A stretch of DNA of 20,147 nucleotides from a virus: positions 1 through 20,147 of IMG/VR virus record IMGVR_UViG_3300035703_002833. The stretch is one strand, 5' to 3'. Made by a program: the position numbers and the translations under genes. Positions 13,183 through 20,147 of this stretch are shown piece by piece. Position 1 is the first letter of the stretch, and each line of letters starts with the position of its first letter. Below the pieces are notes generated by a model that worked only from the letters and a program-made list of their open reading frames with translations, did no database searches and had not been told where the DNA came from.

Positions 13183-16100
13183 TTATTTGAATTGTGCGGC
13201 GTCAAGTATTGTTGTGATACAGCGAAACCAGCCCCACTTATAGTATTCGATTTTGTAGTCAATCAAGTATAGGCCGCCCCTAGGAATATCCTGCGGGCTA
13301 GAGGGTGGAACTATTACACCAGCCGTTGCGCGGGCCCCTTGGTCACGATGCGTTATGCTTCGGCTTGCCGAATTATATGGATCCGAATCAGTAATATTAT
13401 TTACTGAAGTGGGGGTTATGTTGGTAGTGTTAGAAATGCTGAATCCTTTGGTCAATACGTTGGATATTTCAGTGACCGTAACTTTTGTGTCGGTTGAATA
13501 CGAATAACTCGTAGACCATGAACGAGCGCGAAAGACGGAAGACTCTGACACAGCGTCAGACTGACTTTTGCTATACGAGCTCGTCTGAGACACACTTCTA
13601 CCGACGCCAATTGCACGGCCTGATGAAGTCTTAAACACAGGCCAAGGGTTTATTTTTTCGGCGTTCGCGTAAACATATACAGTTAAGGACCGCGTTTTTG
13701 TTACGCCTCCGGACTCTACTGTAAGCGTAAATGTTGTAGTTTTCTCTACATTAACGACTACTTCACCAGACAAACCCAGATTAGTAGGTTTTGGCTGCGC
13801 CCATACAGGCAGACCTTTAAGGGGGTTACCGTCTAACAAGAAGCTAAAATCTGGGTCGTCAGCAGTTATTTTGACAGAAACAGAAAACACCCCCGTTCCG
13901 TCCCTGAATCCTGTAGCGAAGATTGAACTCGACGAAGCTCCTGCGATTGCAGTTACATTAGATGCGAGCCTGTATCCTTCAGGGTTAGTAGTGAAGATAA
14001 CTGGCGCAGCTAGATCAATTTTAAGGATAGAAAAAACACCACAAAAAACGTAACCGCCGTATACTGTCATCCAGTATTCAACTGACCCCGCGCCCACTCT
14101 GGTATCCCCGTATGTAATTACTGTTGTTGTGGATCCAGATATCTTATAGATGTACCCATTATCAGTAGCATAATAAACATCTGATCCGTCGATAGCTACC
14201 CCACGTACAGTTTTATTGCTTACCGTGGTAAAAGACTGAGTAAAATTACCGGAGGTAGTTGTAATTTTTCTAAGTGCTCTGTTATAATACTCCGAAACAT
14301 AAAGAATAAAATCTGCGCCAGACTCGTCTATGTCGATAGTTTGCGGTAGCAAAAACCTTACCGAACTAGCTGTTGTACTGTTAACGAGTCCGCTATCTGT
14401 TCCGGTGAGCGAGCCAGCAAAAGTTGTCACAGCCCCTCCGCTTGATATTTTTCTAATGGCGTGGTTGCCTGTATCAGTAATGTAAGCGTTCGAGGAAGAA
14501 TCAAATACTATGTCCGTTGGGTTTCTGAATTTGGCAAGAGACTTGTCGGCATTGTTAACATATCCTTCTTCCCCTCCGGCAAAAGTAGTAACTACACCTG
14601 CTGGAGTAACCTGTCGAATACGGTGTTCATCAACCACATAAACATTACCATTCGGTGCGACACAGATACCTTTAGGGTTCAAGAACCTAGCCGCTGGTCC
14701 GGTATTATCAACATAGCCTGACACGGTTGCTGATCCTGCGATAGTAGTAACAACGCCCGCTTGTGTGCATTTTCTTACGGCGTAGCTGTCTACAAAATAA
14801 ATATTGCCGCTACTGTCGACGTCTAGACTTTTAGCTTTTAGCAACGAACCCCCAGCGGACGCCAAATCAGTCCCATAAAATAAAGAAATTACGTCTCTCT
14901 TTTTAGCTACCGTGTTGGACGCGTCGAACTTACTAATAAGTGTTTCAGTAGACGGGGCGACGGTGACAGTAATGGTCTGTGATTCTGTTTTTCCGTTACT
15001 TACTGTCTCAAGAGTGTAAGTAGTATTTGTCGTCGGGCTCAACGAGCCTGTAGTACCTTGTTTAGCTACAGCAGTACCGTTGAGTTTAACTGATTCGGAT
15101 AAAGGAGCAGACCAAACAATTTCAGTGGATTCTCCTTCCCTTATGGTATTTGGCCGCGCATCAAAGTATTCAATCGGCCCGCCGTAGAATTTTTGTTGCG
15201 TAGCCTCGATAACCTCTTCTTCAGTAAAATTCGTATTTGAGAGGCTCTCTTCCCCGCCTTTATTGATGAAGAATATGTGGTTATTGACTTTCAGATCGCG
15301 ACCCCAGATACGTTGTGTCGTGATCACAAACTCCGGCATTGAGCTAGAGGAGCTAGAGGACGACCCGCCAGTTGATAAAGAGTACGCGATATTGCCTGAA
15401 CTACTGCCGGAGCTTGAAAGATTATCGGACGTGCTTTTGCTGTTCGAAGAGCCTTTAGACTCGCTTGTGTTATAGAGTACCTCTACATTAAGGAGTACCG
15501 ACGGCAGATCCAAATTGGTGCGCGAAGGGAAAGTAAACCTGTACGACGACAATCCGTCCGCAGGCGGAACCTCAGTCTGTTTCAGATAGCGGTCCTCGTT
15601 GACTGGCTCGAACGAGGTGAACGGCGTTTGTAGATCGCTTTCAGATGGCGGGTCAACAAAAGTCCTCTTCGTCAGAATTGGCGAATTAAGCAACGGGTCC
15701 CACTCAGATCGGGTCAGCTCCGGCCAGTCCTGAACCTTTACCGTCTGCACGACAAAGTTGCCGTCGCCCAACGGAGTTGTTTTGGACTCGACCACATGCA
15801 GCCCCGTTTCGAGTTCGGGGCTCGTCGTGAGGGTCTCGGTCACTGACGCGGTGGTCGTCTCGACGTAGGCTTGTTCGCCGCTGAGGGTAACCGTGTCTGT
15901 GAGGCCGCCTCGGCTGATGTTCGTGACCAGCTTGACGTCCGGATTGATCTGCTTTTCTGTTACCGCCAGATCATCAGCGTCGAGAGTCGGCTCTTCGGCC
16001 TGTCCTTCGACTATCCGGTCGGTCCGAAGTGTTGGGTACTCAGCTCTGAACTTTTCAGGAATAACGTCGGGCCGTTCTTTTTCAAAGGAAGGAATGTCGT

Positions 16101-16623
16101 CCAGCAAAGACCGCTCGATGTAGCGGTGGGCCTCGATGACGTACAGCGAGTCGAGTTCGGGCTGGTCCGTCTTCTGTTGCTCTTTGTCGAAGAAGATGTA
16201 CTCGTCTTTCTCGAACATGCCCTTCGGCACGTCAGGCATCGCAGTGCCGAACGGAATGTCCACCGGATCGTACTCTGCTCTCGGCGTAACGTAGATCCGA
16301 GTAATGATCCTGTAGTTCCGGTCTCCTTCACGACCGCCGATGTTAGAAAAGCCTGTTGAGAAATTGTACAGATCCTGATTGGCGCGGTCGGCGGCGTAGT
16401 AGAACTCGAACAGACCTTCGCGCTGATCGGCTTCGACCTGCTTGACAAAAACCAGCTTATGATCAGGCCACTTCTTGGAATCCGGATGCGCCGTGCCGTA
16501 CGCAGGAATCTCGGTGCGGGTGCAATCCCGAAGCTCACTGAACAGCACATCGCTGCTGAGCGGCGTCGGAAAGATTCTGGTATCTTGCCGGAACGGCGAT
16601 AAAGGCAGTTTGGAGATAGCCAT
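13183..16623 (-). CDS. Large virion adhesin-like protein with NHL beta-propeller and Ig-like domains
   Basis: The 1146-aa protein is modular. Residues 1-380 look like a virion-attachment region, containing LVFVKQVEADQREGLFEFYY. Residues 388-428 are a Ser-rich linker with eight consecutive Ser. Residues 484-555 form an Ig-like sandwich (GESTEIVWSA ... YTLETVSNG). Residues about 598-870 hold NHL-type propeller blades: DSSGNIYFVDSYAVRK with VVTTIAGS, PNGNVYVVDEHRIRQ with VVTTFAGG, SSNAYITDTGNHAIRK with AVTTFAGS, then two or three degenerate blades. Residues 916-986 form a second Ig-like domain, and a Ser/Thr-rich tail follows. It likely contributes to host recognition or tail structure. No signal peptide is seen. 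It starts one base after the fibre gene's stop. Confidence 0.82.
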   Translation of the reverse strand: MAISKLPLSPFRQDTRIFPTPLSSDVLFSELRDCTRTEIPAYGTAHPDSKKWPDHKLVFVKQVEADQREGLFEFYYAADRANQDLYNFSTGFSNIGGREGDRNYRIITRIYVTPRAEYDPVDIPFGTAMPDVPKGMFEKDEYIFFDKEQQKTDQPELDSLYVIEAHRYIERSLLDDIPSFEKERPDVIPEKFRAEYPTLRTDRIVEGQAEEPTLDADDLAVTEKQINPDVKLVTNISRGGLTDTVTLSGEQAYVETTTASVTETLTTSPELETGLHVVESKTTPLGDGNFVVQTVKVQDWPELTRSEWDPLLNSPILTKRTFVDPPSESDLQTPFTSFEPVNEDRYLKQTEVPPADGLSSYRFTFPSRTNLDLPSVLLNVEVLYNTSESKGSSNSKSTSDNLSSSGSSSGNIAYSLSTGGSSSSSSSSMPEFVITTQRIWGRDLKVNNHIFFINKGGEESLSNTNFTEEEVIEATQQKFYGGPIEYFDARPNTIREGESTEIVWSAPLSESVKLNGTAVAKQGTTGSLSPTTNTTYTLETVSNGKTESQTITVTVAPSTETLISKFDASNTVAKKRDVISLFYGTDLASAGGSLLKAKSLDVDSSGNIYFVDSYAVRKCTQAGVVTTIAGSATVSGYVDNTGPAARFLNPKGICVAPNGNVYVVDEHRIRQVTPAGVVTTFAGGEEGYVNNADKSLAKFRNPTDIVFDSSSNAYITDTGNHAIRKISSGGAVTTFAGSLTGTDSGLVNSTTASSVRFLLPQTIDIDESGADFILYVSEYYNRALRKITTTSGNFTQSFTTVSNKTVRGVAIDGSDVYYATDNGYIYKISGSTTTVITYGDTRVGAGSVEYWMTVYGGYVFCGVFSILKIDLAAPVIFTTNPEGYRLASNVTAIAGASSSSIFATGFRDGTGVFSVSVKITADDPDFSFLLDGNPLKGLPVWAQPKPTNLGLSGEVVVNVEKTTTFTLTVESGGVTKTRSLTVYVYANAEKINPWPVFKTSSGRAIGVGRSVSQTSSYSKSQSDAVSESSVFRARSWSTSYSYSTDTKVTVTEISNVLTKGFSISNTTNITPTSVNNITDSDPYNSASRSITHRDQGARATAGVIVPPSSPQDIPRGGLYLIDYKIEYYKWGWFRCITTILDAAQFK

Positions 16624-16624
16624 G

Positions 16625-18085
16625 TTATGGAGCTGGCGGTGTGTTACTGGCTTTGATGACTACAAACCGGATGACGATAGCTTCGCCTAAAGCGCCCGCA
16701 GTTACGTTACGTACATAAATATCAGCTAAACCACTGCCAGCTGCTGCATTAAGGGTATAAGCTCCTAGTGTGCCTCCGCTAACATGATTCAAAATAAGTA
16801 CATCTGTTGGTTCGATTTTATCGTTAGTAAGTTCAAAGGTTACTGTAGTGTCAGCAGCTAAAGAATCGTCATCTAAAGTAATATCGCCACAGTAGGCATT
16901 AATTTCTACTGCTGTTGTTTTATCCGTAAGCTGAGTTTCTGAATTGCCAGTCTCTGAACCATAACCCAAGCCTCCGGTTCCGGAGACCAGAATGCTGCCG
17001 GAGCCTGTGGTCTCGATGTTGCCGTTAACCGTTTCAATCGTATTTGAGCCTGTTAAGCCTAATGAAACGTCCCAGTCAGTGAGGTCGTCGGTTCCGGTTC
17101 CGCCGTTGGTCTCTCCTAAGACCGAAGTACCGACTGCGTTAGCAGCGGACAAGTTGATGCTGCCCCATTCCGGCGTAGTGCCGTTAGAGACGAACACGCG
17201 GCCCGTTAGGCCGATCGGACGTTTAGAAAGAACATTGGCTGCTGAGGCGTACAATACGTCTCCTGTTACATACGAAATCAATCCTGTTCCGCCTTTGGTC
17301 GGCGCGAGGTTCAGGTCCACGCTGCCCAAAAGTGGATCCTGCCACTCCAGCGCTCCGGTCCCGCTAAGTCCGAGTACCCTATTCTCGTTCGACGCGAAGT
17401 CAGGAAGAATAGTCGAGGCAGCACCATCTTTGGTAAGCTGCTGAAGGAAACCTGTGCCAGATGAATTAAGAAGGATAGAAGCTACAGAGATTCTGGAGTA
17501 CTGAGATGTTCCGACTGTCGCGCCGATTAAAACTCCTCCGGCGTCGATGCCCGAAACAACAGGAATCTCCAGTTTAGATAGAGTCACCGAGTTGTTTCGT
17601 ATATGGTCGGTCGTTACAGCTCGGTTGCTGTCGATAGCCGAATCCGATTTGAGTTTGGCTGAGTCAATCGCGTTGGCCGAAACTGTAAGCACTCCGGACC
17701 CGTTGAGCGTAGCGTCTCCCGAAACAGCTTGGTACGTAGGAGTGAAAGTAGGAGAAGCGCCAACAACAGGAATCTGTCCAGCAACCGTTCCGGCTGCGAG
17801 CTTGCTCAGAGCAATCGCAGCGGTCGCGCTAACGTCCGCGTTTACAATTGCTCCGGCAGCAATGCTGAAGACTCCGGTGTCGCTGATGTCAACGTCGCCG
17901 GACGGGTTGACAGAGGTAGGGACATTGCTGCTGTTGCCGACTAGAATGTTGCCGGAGGACAGAGCGGCCAGCTTGCTAAACGCAATGGCAGCGTCTGCGG
18001 CAACGGACGCATTAGTCACGGAACCGGATGCCGGAATGGCATTAGCCGCATCGGAAATGGTAAGAGTGTAGGTATCGGAGGGCAT
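16625..18085 (-). CDS. Tail fibre protein, 486 aa
   Basis: The protein is Ala/Gly/Ser/Thr-rich with features of trimeric phage fibres. Two copies of a fibre repeat are seen, VTNASVAADAAIAFSKLA at 23-40 and VNADVSATAAIALSKLA at 81-97. Segments of the type GDVDISDTGVFSI and GDATLNGSGVLTV follow, then threonine-glycine turns such as KGGTG and NGGTG. The last 100 residues (VEINAYCGDITLDD ... RNVTAGALGEAIVIRFVVIK) match a C-terminal domain common in tail and head fibres of many phages. It probably recognises the host surface or forms a shaft for a receptor-binding tip. It lies one base upstream of the 1146-aa gene and 12 bases below the 127-aa gene. Confidence 0.82.
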   Translation of the reverse strand: MPSDTYTLTISDAANAIPASGSVTNASVAADAAIAFSKLAALSSGNILVGNSSNVPTSVNPSGDVDISDTGVFSIAAGAIVNADVSATAAIALSKLAAGTVAGQIPVVGASPTFTPTYQAVSGDATLNGSGVLTVSANAIDSAKLKSDSAIDSNRAVTTDHIRNNSVTLSKLEIPVVSGIDAGGVLIGATVGTSQYSRISVASILLNSSGTGFLQQLTKDGAASTILPDFASNENRVLGLSGTGALEWQDPLLGSVDLNLAPTKGGTGLISYVTGDVLYASAANVLSKRPIGLTGRVFVSNGTTPEWGSINLSAANAVGTSVLGETNGGTGTDDLTDWDVSLGLTGSNTIETVNGNIETTGSGSILVSGTGGLGYGSETGNSETQLTDKTTAVEINAYCGDITLDDDSLAADTTVTFELTNDKIEPTDVLILNHVSGGTLGAYTLNAAAGSGLADIYVRNVTAGALGEAIVIRFVVIKASNTPPAP

Positions 18086-18097
18086 CGGTATGTATGG

Positions 18098-18481
18098 TTA
18101 GCTTATTGGATCAACGGGGACGCCTTTGGTGTAGTTGGGCCTAACGGTTAGTGAGCCATAGATTAAGCGTTCCATTTTTGTGCTACGTTGCATAAAGATG
18201 TCGTACTCATACGAGCGTTTAGCATTCAATAGCAGCGTATTGGCTTCCGTAAGGGTCAGCTGAATTTTGCCGTCGGTCGCAGGAGAGAGTACATCACACG
18301 TGAACGACACTATGGTCTTCTTGTTATCCGCATCGCGTACGTCAGCCCAGACCTTGTCAGCGTTCGCGCCGTCCTCTACCGAAGTAAGATCTACGGCAGC
18401 GCCAGACTGATCTTTGATCGTCAGCACGAACGTGTATTCGGCAGCACGATCAAGGGTGATGTCGTAGTTGGCGGCGAGCAT
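18098..18481 (-). CDS. Small beta-sandwich virion protein, 127 aa (BppU-N-like pattern)
   Basis: The protein reads ANYDITLDRAAEYTFVLTIK, then DQSGAAVDLTS, an ADVRD segment, DGKIQLTLTEANTLLL, YEYDIFMQRST, and LIYGSLTVRPNYTK. This sequence of strands is widespread in phage tail and baseplate neighbourhoods, including the N-terminal domain of BppU-type proteins, where it forms a small beta-sandwich that docks onto fibres. I infer a fibre-connecting role from that pattern and from its place between fibre genes. Its start shares one base with the preceding stop (TAATG). Confidence 0.7.
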   Translation of the reverse strand: MLAANYDITLDRAAEYTFVLTIKDQSGAAVDLTSVEDGANADKVWADVRDADNKKTIVSFTCDVLSPATDGKIQLTLTEANTLLLNAKRSYEYDIFMQRSTKMERLIYGSLTVRPNYTKGVPVDPIS

Positions 18482-18741
18482 TACAGCGAAGGCTTGTACG
18501 ATTTATAGGCGCGAACCTTACCTTCTGTCAACGTAAAAGCAGTGAACTTACCGCGCAACTGAGTTCCTGCCGGAAACTCAACTCCAGTAAGTGCATCTCC
18601 GCTTGCGTTGACCTCGGTGAGGAGCGCAAAGTTAGTGGCGGTTAGGCAGTCGATGACGTCAAACTCGCCAGTAACAGCGGTATTTCCTGTCTCGTTAACG
18701 ACTCCGGCTGCGCCGTAGTAGGATTTTTCAATAGGGCTCAT
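18481..18741 (-). CDS. Small conserved phage virion-region protein, 86 aa
   Basis: The protein starts MSPIEKSYYGAAGVVNETGN and is beta-rich, with FDVIDCLTATNFALLTEV, an AGTQLRGKFTAFTLTEGKV segment and a terminal tyrosine-lysine stretch (YKSYKPSL). The FxAGTxxxGxFTxxxLxxGxVxAY pattern is common in short proteins encoded near phage fibre or head genes. Function is not established. It is coupled by a one-base overlap to the 127-aa gene and lies 6 bases below the 120-aa gene. Confidence 0.65.
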   Translation of the reverse strand: MSPIEKSYYGAAGVVNETGNTAVTGEFDVIDCLTATNFALLTEVNASGDALTGVEFPAGTQLRGKFTAFTLTEGKVRAYKSYKPSL

Positions 18742-18747
18742 AAGGGG

Positions 18748-19110
18748 TTATTCTGGTTGGGGTTCGGTTGGTTGCTGCGGTTTCGGCAGCGGGGTTACGG
18801 TAAAGGTTCCATCCTCGGCCACCGTGAACTCGCGGCCTGCGGTTGTTTTGGCGCGCTTGGCTTGGCTGGCGGACGCGTCGAGTGCTGCGTTGACGGAGAC
18901 AGCAATTGCTTGATGCGCGGAAAAAATGGCATTGACCTGTGCCGCGCCCAAGTGGTTCAGCAACGCGGACAGTCGATCATCTGGTAGTTGCCACACGGCT
19001 GCATGGGCGCGGTCTAGGGCTGACGCGAGACTGGCAACGGAGTAGCTCGCAGCGTCAACTGCTCGTTGCACGTTAGCCAAATCTGTTTCGAGTTGTGTTT
19101 TAGTAAACAT
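18748..19110 (-). CDS. Hypothetical protein with helical N-terminus and Pro-rich tail, 120 aa
   Basis: The first 85 residues are Ala-rich and probably helical (TDLANVQRAVDAASYSVASL, LSALLNHLGAAQVNAIFSAH), possibly a coiled coil. The tail is proline- and glutamine-rich (PLPKPQQPTEPQPE). No enzymatic motif is seen. It lies 14 bases below the glycine-rich fibre gene, with the leader CGAAAAGATTCTATG. A fibre-assembly or accessory role is possible from context, but unproven. Confidence 0.6.
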   Translation of the reverse strand: MFTKTQLETDLANVQRAVDAASYSVASLASALDRAHAAVWQLPDDRLSALLNHLGAAQVNAIFSAHQAIAVSVNAALDASASQAKRAKTTAGREFTVAEDGTFTVTPLPKPQQPTEPQPE

Positions 19111-19124
19111 AGAATCTTTTCGTG

Positions 19125-20147
19125 TTAGTAGTAGACATACATACGGATAAAACCATCGCCGCCGTTCCCTCCAGCTCCTGACGAGGTTCCGTTAACCGAG
19201 GCGGCTCCACCGCCCCCGCCACCTCCACCAGCTCCGTTGGCTCCGCTGACGAAGGTTGTAGATCCACCGCCTCCGCCGCCACCAATCTTGAAAATCCCAA
19301 CGGCTCCAGCTGTTGCTGCTGCGACTGCTGTTCCGCCCAGAGCGCCGCCGATACGATAAATTGTTGATGAGCCGATGAATCCTGCTCTACCGCCATTGCT
19401 CGCCGTGTTTGATGTATTTAGTCCGCCGCCCCCTCCACCGCCGGAACCCTGAAGCATATTGTTGTTGTCAGCAGAATTTGCTCCAGCTCCATTCGATCCG
19501 GCAGCACCACCTGATGCTGTCACTGTATTTGTTGGGATATTCCCACCAGCGTCTGACCTTGATGCTCCACCACCTCCGGTAGTTGTTCCGCCACCACTTC
19601 CAGCGAAACCGCCTTTTGCTGTGATTGATAATCCAGTTGCCTGAAGGGTTGTATCATTACCAACTGATCCATTGGATCCATTGGTATCATTCGTGCCTAC
19701 AGACGAGGCTCCAGCACCACCGGAACCGACGGCATAAGTAATTGGCCAAGTTATGTTTGCAACTGGTATTGGTTGTGTAATCACAACACCACCAGCGCCA
19801 CCACCTCCGCCGCCTGATCTATCAGTCCCTGCTGCACCTCTACGGCCAGAACCTCCGCCTCCGCCGCCGCCGATCAACAAAAATGAAACTGATTTTGCGT
19901 TTGCTGGTTGCGAAATAGTGCCTGTACCTGAAGCATATTCAAAAATATCAGAAGCAGTCAAAGAGCTAAATGATGCTCCACCAGAGCCGGATGCCGTGAG
20001 AACATAGCCAGCTGATGCTATTTCTGAATCAATGTATGCTGCTGAAACCCTGCCGTCTGTTTTGTCAGTTAGAGCAATAGTCCCGTTGTCATCCGGCAAC
20101 TGACAAACAATGTCGTTGTTTATGTTGTCCGACTTAATTTGCCCAGC
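19125..20147 (-). CDS. Glycine-rich fibre protein, 5'-partial
   Basis: The frame is open to the right edge of the window, so the N-terminus is missing; at least 340 residues are encoded here. The first visible part contains QLPDDNGTIALTDKTDG, a phrase typical of tail-fibre proteins. The rest is a glycine-rich domain: FLLIGGGGGGGSG, repeated runs of six to nine Gly, Asn/Ser/Thr/Ala-rich loops, and a final GGDGFIRMYVYY. This matches the known phage glycine-rich fibre pattern. Polyglycine helices at phage tips, as in gp38 of phage S16, are an established precedent, but a matching fold here is only possible. It probably forms a receptor-contacting tip or a structural cap. Confidence 0.8.
   Translation of the reverse strand, partial: AGQIKSDNINNDIVCQLPDDNGTIALTDKTDGRVSAAYIDSEIASAGYVLTASGSGGASFSSLTASDIFEYASGTGTISQPANAKSVSFLLIGGGGGGGSGRRGAAGTDRSGGGGGGAGGVVITQPIPVANITWPITYAVGSGGAGASSVGTNDTNGSNGSVGNDTTLQATGLSITAKGGFAGSGGGTTTGGGGASRSDAGGNIPTNTVTASGGAAGSNGAGANSADNNNMLQGSGGGGGGGLNTSNTASNGGRAGFIGSSTIYRIGGALGGTAVAAATAGAVGIFKIGGGGGGGSTTFVSGANGAGGGGGGGGAASVNGTSSGAGGNGGDGFIRMYVYY

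Noticed and set aside
16992-18071. Plus-strand frames of 150 and 174 aa
   Set aside because: They lie wholly inside the tail-fibre gene, show compositional mirroring and lack any start context or domain.
19459-20007. Proline-rich plus-strand proteins
   Set aside because: Gly codons (GGN) read in antisense give Pro-rich (CCN) runs; these frames are shadows of the glycine-rich fibre gene.
1-20147. tRNA genes, insertion sequences, integrase or attachment sites
   Set aside because: I saw no cloverleaf-like sequence, transposase motif, terminal inverted repeats or recombinase motif in the window.

Overview
This window looks like part of a tailed double-stranded DNA bacteriophage genome (Caudoviricetes-like). 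It carries a plus-strand replication module running into a minus-strand virion module rich in fibre proteins. There is no rRNA, tRNA, integrase, terminase, portal or major capsid gene here, so this is a partial genome and the lifestyle cannot be settled. The host is unknown. Almost no plus-strand start has a Shine-Dalgarno sequence; starts are preceded by A/C-rich leaders. That is compatible with hosts such as Bacteroidota or Verrucomicrobiota that rely little on Shine-Dalgarno initiation, but this is inference only.

Bases 1-2217 hold six small plus-strand accessory genes, mostly overlapping by a few bases or separated by very few. The largest encodes a 30-unit hexapeptide-repeat solenoid built from an 18-bp DNA tandem repeat. 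Its C-terminal domain and the following start junction are duplicated from the gene before it.

Bases 2269-9636 form the replication and recombination operon: an SF2 helicase, a RecB/Cas4-like iron-sulfur nuclease (DUF2800-like), a conserved 207-aa protein, a small coiled-coil protein, a family A DNA polymerase with a proofreading exonuclease, and a primase-polymerase/SF3 helicase fusion. Together these could provide unwinding, end processing, priming and synthesis. Heptanucleotide arrays (GAAACNN and relatives) lead into three start codons here.

Bases 9606-12860 are a switch region. A minus-strand PD-(D/E)XK nuclease overlaps the primase gene tail to tail. Upstream of it on the minus strand lie a probable virion protein, a 43-aa basic protein and a paralogue of an early-operon protein. 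A divergent plus-strand 149-aa gene follows. Three promoter-like sites here place the -10 only 8-10 nt from the ATG, suggesting near-leaderless transcripts. A 261-aa protein of unknown function completes the region.

Bases 12869-20147 are minus-strand fibre and adhesion genes. They include an 1146-aa protein that combines an NHL beta-propeller with Ig-like domains, a 486-aa tail-fibre protein, several small beta-rich or helical virion-like proteins, and a glycine-rich fibre that runs off the right edge. GC content falls clearly between about 12.1 and 15.0 kb, suggesting mosaic acquisition of the adhesin module.
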